A stretch of DNA of 64,000 nt, from positions 186,001 through 250,000 of the forward strand of contig NZ_JAKJHS010000002.1 in the NCBI RefSeq assembly GCF_021648825.1. The letters are read 5' to 3'. How positions within the stretch are numbered: the first letter of the stretch is position 1; every line of letters starts with the position of its first letter. Shown piece after piece: positions 53,729 to 62,558 of the stretch. Under the pieces are notes generated by a model that saw nothing but the letters and a program-made list of their open reading frames with translations, did not search any database and was not told the DNA's origin. The position numbers and the translations under genes were made by a program. Origin of the DNA: Rhizobium halophilum (GTDB lineage: Bacteria; Pseudomonadota; Alphaproteobacteria; Rhizobiales; Rhizobiaceae).

Positions 53729-53815
53729 TCGTCTGTGCTTGGCCCACGCGCCGCAATTGACCGCACCTGCAGGCCCTTACACTCAGCTCCAGTTTGAAGC
53801 ACTGGGGCCGATGCC

Positions 53816-54661
53816 ATGTCAGAGAAGCAAGTTTCCCGATCGAAGCTGTATTCCTCCCTCCGGGGCGGAACGATGTTCGCGCATGGCTTCACCCAGCAGC
53901 AGGTCGACGGCCTGGAGAACCTGCTGAACGTCTGGGACCAGTGCTACGCGCAAGATCCGGTCGACCTCCTGGCCTACAACCTCGCGACGGCGTTCCACGA
54001 AACCGCCGGCACGATGCAGCCGATCAAGGAGCGTGGGCCGGTGCGCTACTTCGACAAGTACGAGCCCGGCACGAAGATCGGCAAGGTCCTCGGCAACACC
54101 ATGAAGGGCGACGGCTACCGCTTCCGAGGCGAAGGCCATGTCCAGAACACCGGCCGGCGCAACGCCGCCTTTGCCAGCAAGCGGCTCAACGAGGTCTTTG
54201 GCCTCGGCGTCGACCTGGTGAAGGATCCGAGCAAGCGCGGCGATCCCGTCATCTCGGCACATTCGCTGTTTCTCGGCAACAAGGAGGGCTGGTGGACCGG
54301 CAAGGACCTGCTCGACTACCTGGACGGCGAGGACGAGGACGATGCCGAGGACCTGCGGGAATTCATCAATGCCCGCCGGGTGGTCAACGGCACCGACAAG
54401 GCGTCGAAGATCGCGCACCACGCGATCGAATTCGAGCATGCCTTGCGTTCGGCCGGCTATGGCGCACCGCGGCCGGTGCCGGCACCGAAGCCGGAGAAGG
54501 ACGTGCCGGTTCAGATCCCGCAGGCACAGGTTCCGATCGCCGCGCCGGGTGGTCCCGGCCTGAAGGCAGCGATCGCGGCCGTGGTGGCGCTGACGGCGGC
54601 CGCCTGGGGCTTCCTCGAAAACCTGCCCTGCCAGTGGCTGGGCCTCTTCTGCGGGGGCTGA
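53816..54661 (+). CDS. Endolysin, GH19 chitinase-like, with C-terminal membrane span
   Basis: 281 residues. The catalytic Glu is in LATAFHETAGTMQPIKERG (~58-76) and GEGHVQNTGRRNAAF follows, as in GH19-type phage lysozymes that cut peptidoglycan. A Pro/Lys-rich linker (~225-245) leads to a C-terminal hydrophobic segment (AAIAAVVALTAAAWGFL). No cleavable signal peptide is visible, so export probably depends on the holin or on the C-terminal span. Confidence 0.83.
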   Translation: MSEKQVSRSKLYSSLRGGTMFAHGFTQQQVDGLENLLNVWDQCYAQDPVDLLAYNLATAFHETAGTMQPIKERGPVRYFDKYEPGTKIGKVLGNTMKGDGYRFRGEGHVQNTGRRNAAFASKRLNEVFGLGVDLVKDPSKRGDPVISAHSLFLGNKEGWWTGKDLLDYLDGEDEDDAEDLREFINARRVVNGTDKASKIAHHAIEFEHALRSAGYGAPRPVPAPKPEKDVPVQIPQAQVPIAAPGGPGLKAAIAAVVALTAAAWGFLENLPCQWLGLFCGG

Positions 54662-54663
54662 CG

Positions 54664-54948
54664 ATGACGGCGATCCTCAAGACAACGCTGAAGGCCACTT
54701 TCTGGAACCGCTTCACCAAGATGCTGGCGCGCTGGCGCACCTATGTGGTCAACGGCATTCTGATCTTGTTGGTGGTTTTGCCGGAGCTGATCCATTCGCC
54801 GGAGATAATGGCGCTCATCCCCGAGGAATACCAGCGTTGGGTAGTCGCATTGGGCTTCGTCATTAACATCTGGATGCGGCCACGACCGGCGGTGCTGCCG
54901 GGCGATCCGGAGGTCAAGGCGAAGAAGGAAGCTCGCCATGCTGGCTAA
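54664..54948 (+). CDS. Holin-like protein
   Basis: 94 residues starting 2 bp after the endolysin stop. Two hydrophobic segments (VVNGILILLVVLPELI, ~28-43, and VVALGFVINIWM, ~60-71) with a basic N-terminus and a charged C-terminal tail, the layout of small phage holins of endolysin-linked cassettes. It should set the time of lysis. Confidence 0.72.
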   Translation: MTAILKTTLKATFWNRFTKMLARWRTYVVNGILILLVVLPELIHSPEIMALIPEEYQRWVVALGFVINIWMRPRPAVLPGDPEVKAKKEARHAG

Positions 54949-55198
54949 GGCACAGGCGGCCGCAGCGGCGGTGCTGGGCGCGATAGGGGCGGCGCTCGCC
55001 GTCTTCGCTTTCATGAGCCTCGTTGCCGTTCCTGCGGCGCGTGAGGAGGAACGGAAGCTGGCGGAGGCGGACGCCAAGGATGCGATCTTCGATCAACTGA
55101 AAGAGCGAGGGGGTACCGATGCATCTGTTGAGAAAATGTCTCCTGCTGAGCTTTGCGGGGCTATTGGCGGGGTGCTCGTCAACGGTGACTGCCAGTAG
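54938..55198 (+). CDS. Inner-membrane spanin (Rz-like)
   Basis: 86 residues with an N-terminal span (AAVLGAIGAALAVFAFMSLVA, ~10-30) and a charged helical periplasmic part (REEERKLAEADAKDAIFDQLK). It overlaps the holin by 11 bp and contains the start of the Rz1-like gene in another frame. Spanin pairs fuse inner and outer membranes at the last lysis step. Confidence 0.75.
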   Translation: MLAKAQAAAAAVLGAIGAALAVFAFMSLVAVPAAREEERKLAEADAKDAIFDQLKERGGTDASVEKMSPAELCGAIGGVLVNGDCQ

Positions 55199-55340
55199 CG
55201 AGGGCGATGGCGCCGGCTATGCCAGGCTGACGCCAAGCAGCGGCACGCGCTCCTACATCTTCCGGAACGATCCGGATTTCACGAAGCAGGTCGGCAGCCA
55301 CAACGAACAGTGCAGCAAGGATCCTATGTGCCGCAAATGA
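55119..55340 (+). CDS. Outer-membrane spanin lipoprotein (Rz1-like)
   Basis: 73 residues. Signal sequence with a lipobox L-L-A-G-C (Cys at residue 19), then a small polar periplasmic part. Its first 80 bp lie within the Rz-like gene in a +1-shifted frame, the known nested Rz/Rz1 architecture. Confidence 0.78.
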   Translation: MHLLRKCLLLSFAGLLAGCSSTVTASSEGDGAGYARLTPSSGTRSYIFRNDPDFTKQVGSHNEQCSKDPMCRK

Positions 55341-55379
55341 ACCATCCGACCGCAGCCGCATTCTAGAAGGGCCGGACTA

Positions 55380-55769
55380 TTGACCGACAAGGACCCACAC
55401 ATGGTTACCGTCGCAGCGCCCGCCTGGAAATGGGAATGGAACCTCAACACGGTGCTGCAGATGGTGACGCTCTGCGGCCTCCTGGTCGGCGGCGGCATGC
55501 TATGGGAGAGGATTAACAGCGGGACCTCGTCCAACCGGGCCGACATCGAGCGCATCGACAAGCGATTGACTGCCGTCGAGGTTGGGATCCGCTCGCTTGA
55601 CACCCAAGAACTTCGTCTTTCGGCCGTCGAGAAGCAAGCGAGCGATGCGGCCGTTTCCATGCGCTCGCTCGAGACGACGCTCAACACATTAGGATCCGAC
55701 ATCCGAGTCGTGCGGGAGATCCTGCAGCGCATCGAGGGCGATCGCGGCCCTGTACCTCGGCGCCCTTGA
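55380..55769 (+). CDS. Membrane-anchored coiled-coil protein
   Basis: 129 residues from TTG 55380 (GAAGGG 8 bases before; ATG 55401 is possible). One span (VLQMVTLCGLLVGGGMLW, ~27-44), then a long coiled coil (RADIERIDKRLTAVEVG, LETTLNTLGSDIRVVREIL). Common at the end of phage lysis cassettes; function uncertain. Confidence 0.68.
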   Translation: MTDKDPHMVTVAAPAWKWEWNLNTVLQMVTLCGLLVGGGMLWERINSGTSSNRADIERIDKRLTAVEVGIRSLDTQELRLSAVEKQASDAAVSMRSLETTLNTLGSDIRVVREILQRIEGDRGPVPRRP

Positions 55770-55800
55770 TGTTCCCATTCTGTTCCGCTAGGTCTCGCGC

Positions 55801-56085
55801 ATGGTCGAGACGCTGGGCGAAGCCTATACCGATGGATGGAAGATCTCCGCCCGCTGCGGCTGGGGCCGGCGCGACGGCCTGAAGAGCGTGCGCGAATGCC
55901 TGTGGAAATACGAGCTGGACATGATGACGCTGGTCGCCACGCGCGGCCGCGATTTTCCCCTGGCGATGCTTTCGACCAGGCTGCGCTGTCCCCGCTGCGG
56001 ATCCCGCCGCGTCATGCTCGCCTTCACCCCGCCAGACAAACGCAACGCCGGCGCGATCGCGGCGAGGGGGTCTTTCCTCGCCTGA
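55801..56085 (+). CDS. Small zinc-ribbon-like protein
   Basis: 94 residues with C-P-R-C-G-S-R near residue 64 and an earlier Cys (SARCGWGRR), a conserved pattern in many short rhizobial proteins. Probably binds zinc. Last gene before attR. Confidence 0.65.
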   Translation: MVETLGEAYTDGWKISARCGWGRRDGLKSVRECLWKYELDMMTLVATRGRDFPLAMLSTRLRCPRCGSRRVMLAFTPPDKRNAGAIAARGSFLA

Positions 56086-56161
56086 CAAGGATGTGCTATC
56101 AGCGGAAAAACAGGTTCGAACGGGTTTTGTTAACCATCTGAAAGACCGCAATTCACGGCAA

Positions 56162-56197
<36 letters not shown>

Positions 56198-56207
<10 letters not shown>

Positions 56208-56677
56208 TCAAATCGATAACTTAGCTTGTATGCCCGCCCTTGCAATCCCTTCAGGGGTATCATTGGGGGTGACCAAGACAGAAAACCTGCCATGGTGGGC
56301 GGGCTCTCCTTCATCACTCCTTGCTGTTCATCCCGGCATTTTTTCCAGCTCCCGGATAGCTCCTCCAAGATCCGGTGTGCGCTCTTCGAAAGTGCATAAA
56401 CGCGCTCAAGAGGGATGCTCCGATCATCGATTGGTCCGAACGCCATTTCTCCTGTTATGTCGTTTGCGGTGTCGAGCAGTCGGCCAAAGAAGCATGGGAA
56501 GTTGACGCCGACGGCACTTGATGAACATCCCGTTCTGAGGCGGACGGCATAGGCAGGTGTGCCATCGACGCCGGGTTCACTGGCGGGAACCGAATACGGT
56601 CGAATTAGGTTTCGTTCATACTCAACGAAGGAGTCCTGCTTTGATCGCTTTAGGAAAGACCTTGACCGCTGGGGCAA
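56198..56677 (-). CDS. Uncertain hypothetical open frame
   Basis: 159 codons on the reverse strand, its 3' end running into the attR core. The middle (LDTANDITGEMAFGPIDDRS, LERVYALSKSAHRILEELSGSWKK) looks protein-like, but the start region overlaps the upstream signals of the BA14K gene. It could be a fragment displaced by the integration. No family recognised. Confidence 0.3.
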
Positions 56678-57096
56678 TGAGCGCCCTTATCTTTGCAACC
56701 TCAATGGCGCCAGCTGGCGCTGTCGTGATGCCTTCCGTGAAGGCGTCGCAAGCATCTGCTGTCGAGCAGGTACAATACCGACATCGCGATCGCGACCACC
56801 GTCGCTGGGACCGTGATCGTGACCATCGGCGGGGCTATTATCGCGGTCATCGCGGCTACCGTGAGCACCGCCGCGGCTACCGTCGCCACAATGATGGCTG
56901 GTGGTACCCGCTTGCGGCCTTTGGTGCCGGTGCACTGATCGGTGGTGCTGCAAGTTCGAACCAGCCGCGAGCTGCCGGCATCAACCCGAAGCACTACGAA
57001 TGGTGTGCTAACCGCTATCGGACATATCGCGCTTCGGACAACACGTATGTGCCGCGGGTAGGGATCCGGGCTGAGTGCACGTCGCCCTACTACTGA
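56641..57096 (+). CDS. BA14K-like secreted protein
   Basis: 151 residues from TTG 56641 with AAGGAG 7 bases before it. Signal peptide (to about residue 27, ATSMAPAGA), a His/Arg/Tyr/Asp-rich repeat region (RHRDRDHRRWDRDRDHRRGY), a Gly/Ala hydrophobic stretch (LAAFGAGALIGGAAS) and the BA14K signature YEWCANRYRTYRASDNTYV at the C-terminus. BA14K proteins of Brucella are immunoreactive and lectin-like; in rhizobia their role is unclear. Outside the prophage, between attR and the tRNA relic. Confidence 0.8.
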   Translation: MIALGKTLTAGAMSALIFATSMAPAGAVVMPSVKASQASAVEQVQYRHRDRDHRRWDRDRDHRRGYYRGHRGYREHRRGYRRHNDGWWYPLAAFGAGALIGGAASSNQPRAAGINPKHYEWCANRYRTYRASDNTYVPRVGIRAECTSPYY

Positions 57097-57299
57097 GGCG
57101 GAGCCTTCCGGCTTCAGGACCTCGCCAGCGATGGCGGCGGGGTCGTTGCTAAGCATTTGCGAGGCGTTATCGTAAGATAGCTGCATCTCGCTCTTACATC
57201 GAAGGTAAGGCAGATGCAGCCGCGCCCGAGTTGGCTGTCTTCAATGAAAGATTTTCTCAGAGATCCTGACCCGGTGGCGTTGGCTGTGTTTTCCAGAGT

Positions 57300-57506
57300 T
57301 CAGTCCGGGGGCATGCGGATCGTCGAAAGCGGCACTTCCCGGTCCGGAGTCTGCTTCGCCTTCTCGATCTCTGCCGCATGCTCTTCGGTTTTGTTCTGCT
57401 CCTCCGAATCTGGCCGTTCTACTTTGGAGGGTTGCGCCACTCCTACTGGAGCAATGGCTTCGTCCTTCGGCCCGTCGGCGGCGCCTGGCGTTTTCGGGTC
57501 ATTCAT
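57300..57506 (-). CDS. Small hydrophilic hypothetical protein
   Basis: 68 residues from ATG 57506; AAGGGAG lies 7 bases before it. Acidic/basic, no Cys and no membrane span (DGPKDEAIAPVG, EEQNKTEEHAAEIEKAKQ); likely disordered. A longer frame on the opposite strand (57214-57621) is judged a shadow. Confidence 0.55.
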   Translation of the reverse strand: MNDPKTPGAADGPKDEAIAPVGVAQPSKVERPDSEEQNKTEEHAAEIEKAKQTPDREVPLSTIRMPPD

Positions 57507-57734
57507 CGTGCTTCTCCCTTTACCCGGCAACGCGCAAAAGGGCTTTTGGCTCCGCACAAGCCCCGGGAATGATGACGCACGCCACAAAGAGGACCGTCGG
57601 CCGAATGTTACCGGTTGCTGAAACGAAGACGTCATGAGTGCTCGGCGACCTCTTCAGCGGGCGCTGGCGATTAAGCTCAGGCACCTGAACAAAGAGTACA
57701 GCAAACAGCTACCATGCGCTGAATTTTCAGACGT

Positions 57735-57783
57735 TGGTGAGTGATGCAGGGTTCGACCTACGACCCGCTGATTAAGAGTCAGC
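57735..57783 (-). pseudogene. Inverted, degenerate tRNA-Lys 3' fragment (old att site)
   Basis: Read on the reverse strand, GCTGACTCTTAATC and the following bases to TAGGT are identical to tRNA-Lys(CTT) for 28 bases; then one T is missing and three bases differ before the CCA end at 57735. It has no 5' half. It is opposite in direction to the tRNA and attR. Confidence 0.8.
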
Positions 57784-57893
57784 GATTCCCTCGTTTCACC
57801 ACCGTTCGCAGCCGTGCGTTATCCGCACCCGATCCCTTTGCGCTACAAGGCTTTCCAACGCTATGAAAGGCCGCGAACGTTTCGATTCGGAAA

Positions 57894-57920
57894 GGGCCGC
57901 AGCTTCGCTCGCTACGGCCC
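57894..57920 (-). terminator. Terminator of the aap operon
   Basis: Read leftward, GGGCCG (57920-57915) pairs with CGGCCC (57899-57894), extended by AGC/GCT, then TTTCC. It lies 25 bp after the aapP stop. Confidence 0.6.
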
Positions 57921-57944
57921 CTGATCTCGGTTGTTCTTTCGACG

Positions 57945-58718
57945 CTAGTGCAGGATCTGGCTGAGGAAGAGCTTGGTACGCTCGTGCTGCGGGTTGTCGA
58001 AGAATTCCGCCGGCTCGTTCTGCTCGACGATCTGTCCCTGGTCCATGAAAATGACACGATTGGCGACTTGGCGCGCAAACCCCATCTCGTGGGTTACGCA
58101 GATCATGGTCATGCCTTCCTCGGCAAGGCTCACCATCGTGTCCAAGACTTCCTTGATCATCTCTGGATCGAGCGCAGAGGTCGGCTCGTCGAAGAGCATG
58201 ATCTTCGGGCTCATGCATAGCGAACGCGCGATGGCCACGCGCTGCTGCTGACCGCCCGAAAGCTGGCCCGGATATTTGTGCGCCTGTTCGGGAATTTTCA
58301 CCCGTTCCAGGTAGTGCATGGCGATCTCCTCAGCCTTTTTCTTTGGCATCTTGCGCACCCAGATCGGCGCCAGCGTGCAGTTTTCGAGGATCGTCAGATG
58401 CGGGAAGAGGTTGAAGTGCTGGAAAACCATGCCGACCTCGCGGCGCACTTCGTCGATCTTCTTAATGTCGTTGCTGAGCTCGATGCCGTCCACGACGATG
58501 CGGCCGGATTGGTGCTCTTCCAGCCGATTGATGCAGCGGATCATCGTCGACTTGCCGGAACCGGACGGTCCGGCGACGACGATACGTTCGCCCGCCATGA
58601 CGCGCAGGTTGATGTCGCGCAGGACGTGGAAGTCGCCATACCACTTGTTCATGGCGACGATGTCGATCGCGACATCGGTGGCGGAGACTGTCAGCGTTTT
58701 GGGTTGGGCGTCAGCCAT
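57945..58718 (-). CDS. aapP: General L-amino acid ABC transporter, ATPase
   Basis: 257 residues, ATPase of the rhizobial general amino-acid permease. Walker [10 protein letters not shown] near residue 51, LSGGQQQR near 153, Walker B IMLFDEP near 173, switch His in [12 protein letters not shown]. Last gene of the leftward aapJQMP operon, 17 bp after aapM. In Rhizobium and Sinorhizobium the Aap system takes up a wide range of L-amino acids and is under nitrogen control. Confidence 0.96.
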   Translation of the reverse strand: MADAQPKTLTVSATDVAIDIVAMNKWYGDFHVLRDINLRVMAGERIVVAGPSGSGKSTMIRCINRLEEHQSGRIVVDGIELSNDIKKIDEVRREVGMVFQHFNLFPHLTILENCTLAPIWVRKMPKKKAEEIAMHYLERVKIPEQAHKYPGQLSGGQQQRVAIARSLCMSPKIMLFDEPTSALDPEMIKEVLDTMVSLAEEGMTMICVTHEMGFARQVANRVIFMDQGQIVEQNEPAEFFDNPQHERTKLFLSQILH

Positions 58719-58735
58719 TGTTTTCCCCTTGGTTA

Positions 58736-59890
58736 TTATTTGTGGCCGGTATCGAGATGGCGTTCCATAAAGGCGGAATAGCGCGACATCCCAAAGCAGA
58801 ACAGCCAGAACACGAAGCCTGCGAAGATCAGGCCGGTACTTGGAGTGACGGGAGTGATCCAGTTGATGTCGGTGAAGTTCAACTGGACGATGCCCAGCAG
58901 GTCGAACATCCCGATGATCGACACAAGCGATGTGTCCTTAAACAGACCTATGAAAGTATTCACGATGCCGGGAATCACGAGTTTGAGCGCCTGCGGCATG
59001 ATGATCAGCCGCGTCTTTTGCCAATAGCTCAGGCCAAGCGAGTCGGCGCCTTCATACTGTCCCTTCGGGATGGCCTGTAAGCCACCTCGCACCACTTCTG
59101 CCATGTAGGCGGAGGCAAACAGGGCCACGCCAATCAAGGCCCGCAGGAAGTTGTCGATCGTCCAGCCGGTGGGGAGGAAGAGTGGCAGCATCACGTTGGC
59201 CATGAACAAAACCGTGATGAGGGGTACCCCGCGGATCACCTCGATGAAGACAACGCAGAGGGTCCGTATCACTGGCATCTGCGAGCGTCGCCCCAAGGCC
59301 AGCAGGATTCCTACGGGCAGAGAAACTGCGATGCCGACGAAGGACAGGATGAGGGTAACCATCAGGCCGCCCCACAGCGGAGTCTCCACCTCCTGAAAAA
59401 CAAAGAAGCCGCCGTGCAAAATGAAGAAGGCTAGGATCGGGAAGACCACGAACAGGGCCAAGGCGTTCCATCCCTTGTAGGGCACCTTGGGGATGAGGAT
59501 CGGGATCAGAAGAAGCGAGAACAAGGCTGCGACCAGCATTGGCCGCCAACGCTCGTCGATCGGGTATCGCCCGAACATGAACTGCTCGAAGCGCTCTCCG
59601 ACAAAGGCCCAGCAGGCGCCGGTCCAGCCATTGGGCTGAACTCCTCCCTGAGCGCCGGTAAGGCATGCGGTACGATCCGCTCCCGTCCAAACCGCATCAA
59701 AGAACAGCCAGTTCAACATGCCCGGCACGGTCCAAAGCAGTAGGGCAACTGCCAGAACCGTCAAAAGTGCATCTTTGGGTGTTGCGAGGAGGTTGGCGCG
59801 GACCCAGCCGAGGATGCTCGCATTCTCGCGCGGCGCCGGCTGTGGCGGCAGGAGATCAGTTCGCACAAAGCCCGTTGTAATCGAAGTCAT
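58736..59890 (-). CDS. aapM: General L-amino acid ABC transporter, permease AapM
   Basis: 384 residues; several membrane spans, with an enlarged loop after the first ([20 protein letters not shown]) typical of AapM. The ATPase-docking EAA-like loop is [23 protein letters not shown] near residue 295. Forms the channel with AapQ. It starts 4 bp after the aapQ stop. Confidence 0.95.
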   Translation of the reverse strand: MTSITTGFVRTDLLPPQPAPRENASILGWVRANLLATPKDALLTVLAVALLLWTVPGMLNWLFFDAVWTGADRTACLTGAQGGVQPNGWTGACWAFVGERFEQFMFGRYPIDERWRPMLVAALFSLLLIPILIPKVPYKGWNALALFVVFPILAFFILHGGFFVFQEVETPLWGGLMVTLILSFVGIAVSLPVGILLALGRRSQMPVIRTLCVVFIEVIRGVPLITVLFMANVMLPLFLPTGWTIDNFLRALIGVALFASAYMAEVVRGGLQAIPKGQYEGADSLGLSYWQKTRLIIMPQALKLVIPGIVNTFIGLFKDTSLVSIIGMFDLLGIVQLNFTDINWITPVTPSTGLIFAGFVFWLFCFGMSRYSAFMERHLDTGHK

Positions 59891-59894
59891 GAGC

Positions 59895-61088
59895 TCATCT
59901 CTCTACCAGGGCCATCTTGGCATTGAACCAGTTCATGAACAGCGACGTGGCAATGCTTATGCTCAGGTACACGGCCAGCCAGATAGAGACGACCTCAATT
60001 GCCTGTCCGGTCTGGTTCATCGTTGTGCCGCCTGTCGCTACGAGTTCTGGAAAGCCAATGGCGATGCCGAGGGAGGAGTTTTTTGTCAGGTTGAGATACT
60101 GACTGGTCAGGGGCGGGATGATGATGCGCAGCGCCTGCGGCACCACGACAAGACGCGTCGTGTTGGAGGGCTGAAGTCCGAGTGCCGATGCAGCTTCGGT
60201 TTGGCCTTTCGGCACCCCCTTGATGCCGGCCCTGATCGTTTCCGCGATGAAGGATGCCGTGTAGAAGGAGAGAGCGAGGTATAGCGCGACAAACTCGGGT
60301 GCTACCACCGATCCGCCGGTCAGATTGAAACGACCTGCGACGGGATAATCGAATGTCAGCGGCATGCCTGCGATCAGAAAGCCGAGGATGGGAAGACCGA
60401 TGAGGAGGGCGAAAGCCGTCCTGGCGGTACGGAACTGCCGCCCTGTTGCGGCTTGTCGCGCTTTTGCCCATTGGGCTACCGCAAGCGCGGCGATAACAGC
60501 GAGCAGCAGCGCGATCGGGACAAGGATCGCACCGTCACCCCATACCGGCTTCGGGAACGCAAGTCCGCGGTTGTTCAGGAACATGCTGAACGGAAGCTCC
60601 AGCGAGTCACGCACCTGCGGCAAGGCTCCAAGCACGCCTTTGTAGAAGAAGAATATGACCAGCAGGACGGGGATGTTGCGAAACACTTCCACGTAGACGG
60701 TGCAAAGCTTGGCAATCAGCCAATTTCGTGAGAGTCGACCAAGTCCGATGATGAAGCCGATGACAGTAGCGGTAACGATCCCGACCGATGCGACGAGCAG
60801 CGTGTTGAGAAAGCCGACAAATATGGCCCGGCCGTAGGTAGAGTCGCTCGTATAGGGGATCAGGGACTGACCGATGTCGAATCCGGCCCGCCCATTCAAG
60901 AACTGGTAGCCAGAGGCCGTATTGGAGCGTGCGAGGTTTTCAGTGGTGTTGTCAAATATCCACCATCCCACGAAGAGCGTGATGGCCAGAGTGAGGACCT
61001 GAAAGAACAGGCCCCGAAACTTCGGATTGTAGATATAGGATGCCAGCGATCGCCCGTCGGGCGGCGCGGCTTCAGCGTGATCGGTCAT
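59895..61088 (-). CDS. aapQ: General L-amino acid ABC transporter, permease AapQ
   Basis: 397 residues. First span [18 protein letters not shown] (~30-47); ATPase-docking loop [25 protein letters not shown] near residue 310. Larger than ordinary polar amino-acid permeases, as usual for AapQ. Separated from aapJ by a 101-bp gap with a stem-loop. Confidence 0.95.
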   Translation of the reverse strand: MTDHAEAAPPDGRSLASYIYNPKFRGLFFQVLTLAITLFVGWWIFDNTTENLARSNTASGYQFLNGRAGFDIGQSLIPYTSDSTYGRAIFVGFLNTLLVASVGIVTATVIGFIIGLGRLSRNWLIAKLCTVYVEVFRNIPVLLVIFFFYKGVLGALPQVRDSLELPFSMFLNNRGLAFPKPVWGDGAILVPIALLLAVIAALAVAQWAKARQAATGRQFRTARTAFALLIGLPILGFLIAGMPLTFDYPVAGRFNLTGGSVVAPEFVALYLALSFYTASFIAETIRAGIKGVPKGQTEAASALGLQPSNTTRLVVVPQALRIIIPPLTSQYLNLTKNSSLGIAIGFPELVATGGTTMNQTGQAIEVVSIWLAVYLSISIATSLFMNWFNAKMALVER

Positions 61089-61142
61089 GCCGGCCTTTTC
61101 CCCTTGTGACCTTTTCGGTCTTCTTTTCTTTTGTGCAGTAAA

Positions 61143-61166
61143 GGATGAGGCGGAGCCGCCTCATCC
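61143..61166 (-). terminator. Stem-loop between aapJ and aapQ
   Basis: GGATGAGGCG (61143-61152) pairs with CGCCTCATCC (61157-61166) around a 4-base loop, followed leftward by TTTACTG. It sits just after aapJ and would leave more aapJ than aapQMP message. Confidence 0.6.
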
Positions 61167-61189
61167 GGATTCAACATGTTCGAGTTATA

Positions 61190-62212
61190 TCAGCGGATCG
61201 GCATAGCGTACTGCAGGCCGCCTTTCGTCCACAGTGCATTGAGGCCGCGTTCGATCTTCAACGGCGTGCTCATGCCGATGTTGCGCTCGAAAACTTCACC
61301 GTAGTTGCCGACGTGCTTGATGATGTTGTACGCCCAATCGTTGTCCAGACCGAGGTCGGTACCGATCTTGGAGTCAGCCTCAACGCCGAGAAGGCGGCGG
61401 ATTTCCGGATTTTCCGAGTTCTTCATCTCATCGACATTTGCCTGAGTGATGCCGAATTCCTCGGCCTGCACCAACGCGAAGTGCGTCCAGGAGACGATAT
61501 CGAACCACTGATCGTCACCCTGGCGGACGGCCGGGCCGAGCGGCTCCTTGGAGATGATCTCCGGGAGAACGATATGCTCGTCGGGATTGGAGAGCGACAG
61601 GCGGATCGAGTAGAGGCCGGACTGGTCCGTCGTATAGACGTCGCAGCGGCCTTCCTGGTAGGCGGCATTCACTTCCGGAAGCTTCTCGAAGACGACCGGA
61701 TTGTATTCGAGGTTATTTGCCTTGAAGTAGTCTGCGAGATTGAGCTCGGTCGTCGTGCCAGACTGAACGCAGACGGCAGCACCGGATAGTTCCAGAGCAG
61801 AACTTACATCGAGCGACTTCGGGACCATGAAGCCCTGGCCGTCGTAGTAGTTGACGGTGCGGAAGTTCAGCCCTAGCGCCGTGTCACGGTTGATGGTCCA
61901 CGTCGTGTTGCGGAACATCACGTCGCCTTCACCCGACTGCAGAGCCGTGAAGCGCGTTTGTGCCGTGGTGGGGGTGAACTTCACCTTGGACGGGTCATTG
62001 AAGATGGCGGCGGCGAGAGCGCGGCAGTAATCAACGTCGAAACCGGTCCAGTTGCCGGAGGCGTCCGGAGCAGAGAAGCCTGCAAGGCCGGTGTTGACCA
62101 CGCATTGAACGAAACCTTTCGCCTTGACGTCATCGAGAGTGGCAGCCGAGGCAGCGGAGCCCAAGCCGAGGACTGCTGCGCCAATCGTGGCTGACAGAAG
62201 CGTCTTTTTCAT
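61190..62212 (-). CDS. aapJ: General L-amino acid-binding periplasmic protein
   Basis: 340 residues from ATG 62212 (GGTTGGGAAAATG). Signal peptide to about residue 23 (GLGSAASAA), then the family 3 binding-protein fold: VKAKGFVQCVVNTGLAGFSAPD, WTGFDVDYCRALAAAIFND, FRTVNYYDGQGFMVPKSLD and a Cys pair. First gene of the aap operon, divergent from metC. Confidence 0.96.
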   Translation of the reverse strand: MKKTLLSATIGAAVLGLGSAASAATLDDVKAKGFVQCVVNTGLAGFSAPDASGNWTGFDVDYCRALAAAIFNDPSKVKFTPTTAQTRFTALQSGEGDVMFRNTTWTINRDTALGLNFRTVNYYDGQGFMVPKSLDVSSALELSGAAVCVQSGTTTELNLADYFKANNLEYNPVVFEKLPEVNAAYQEGRCDVYTTDQSGLYSIRLSLSNPDEHIVLPEIISKEPLGPAVRQGDDQWFDIVSWTHFALVQAEEFGITQANVDEMKNSENPEIRRLLGVEADSKIGTDLGLDNDWAYNIIKHVGNYGEVFERNIGMSTPLKIERGLNALWTKGGLQYAMPIR

Positions 62213-62558
62213 TTTCCCAACCTTTATCTTTGTGTTTTTTCGTTTCGTCGCCTGCTGTTCAGGTCGAACAGCGCAACGTCCCGCTGACCTCCCGGCGCGG
62301 GAAGCGCTATCACAGTCGCAAACGGCGCCATGGTCAAGCCTGCGCCTGCCAGAATGTGTCCGAAAAGAGTCCAGCATGATTAATTTGCGCGCCAGTCCGG
62401 CAATGTTCTATATTTTAGGCGAGGCAATGCGAGTTTCGTCGGCAATGCAGATGCTCGGGCATCCGTGTCAGCGAGATGATCTGTCGGTTCAAAGGGTTGA
62501 CCGGGGCCAGGGGAGGTAGCAACATCCCTTCCTTCCGACAATGAGAGCCCTCCCGCAG
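62213..62558. other. 346-bp divergent promoter region aapJ-metC
   Basis: No gene. Should contain promoters of both genes. I looked for a sigma-54 -24/-12 pair for aapJ; the nearest match (TGGCAG to GGCT on the reverse strand near 62338-62352) is one base short in spacing, so I do not assign it. Confidence 0.4.

Larger units (their letters stand above)
57636..57944. other. 309-bp gap with tRNA relic and aap terminator
   Basis: No gene. It contains the inverted tRNA-Lys relic (57735-57783) and the terminator of the aap operon (57894-57920), described separately. Confidence 0.6.

Noticed and set aside
57214-57621. 135-codon plus-strand open frame
   Set aside because: Ser/Gly/Cys-rich shadow of the 57300-57506 reverse gene, which has a better ribosome site.
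62213-62558. Sigma-54 promoter for aapJ
   Set aside because: The best -24/-12-like pair has wrong spacing by one base; not enough to call.
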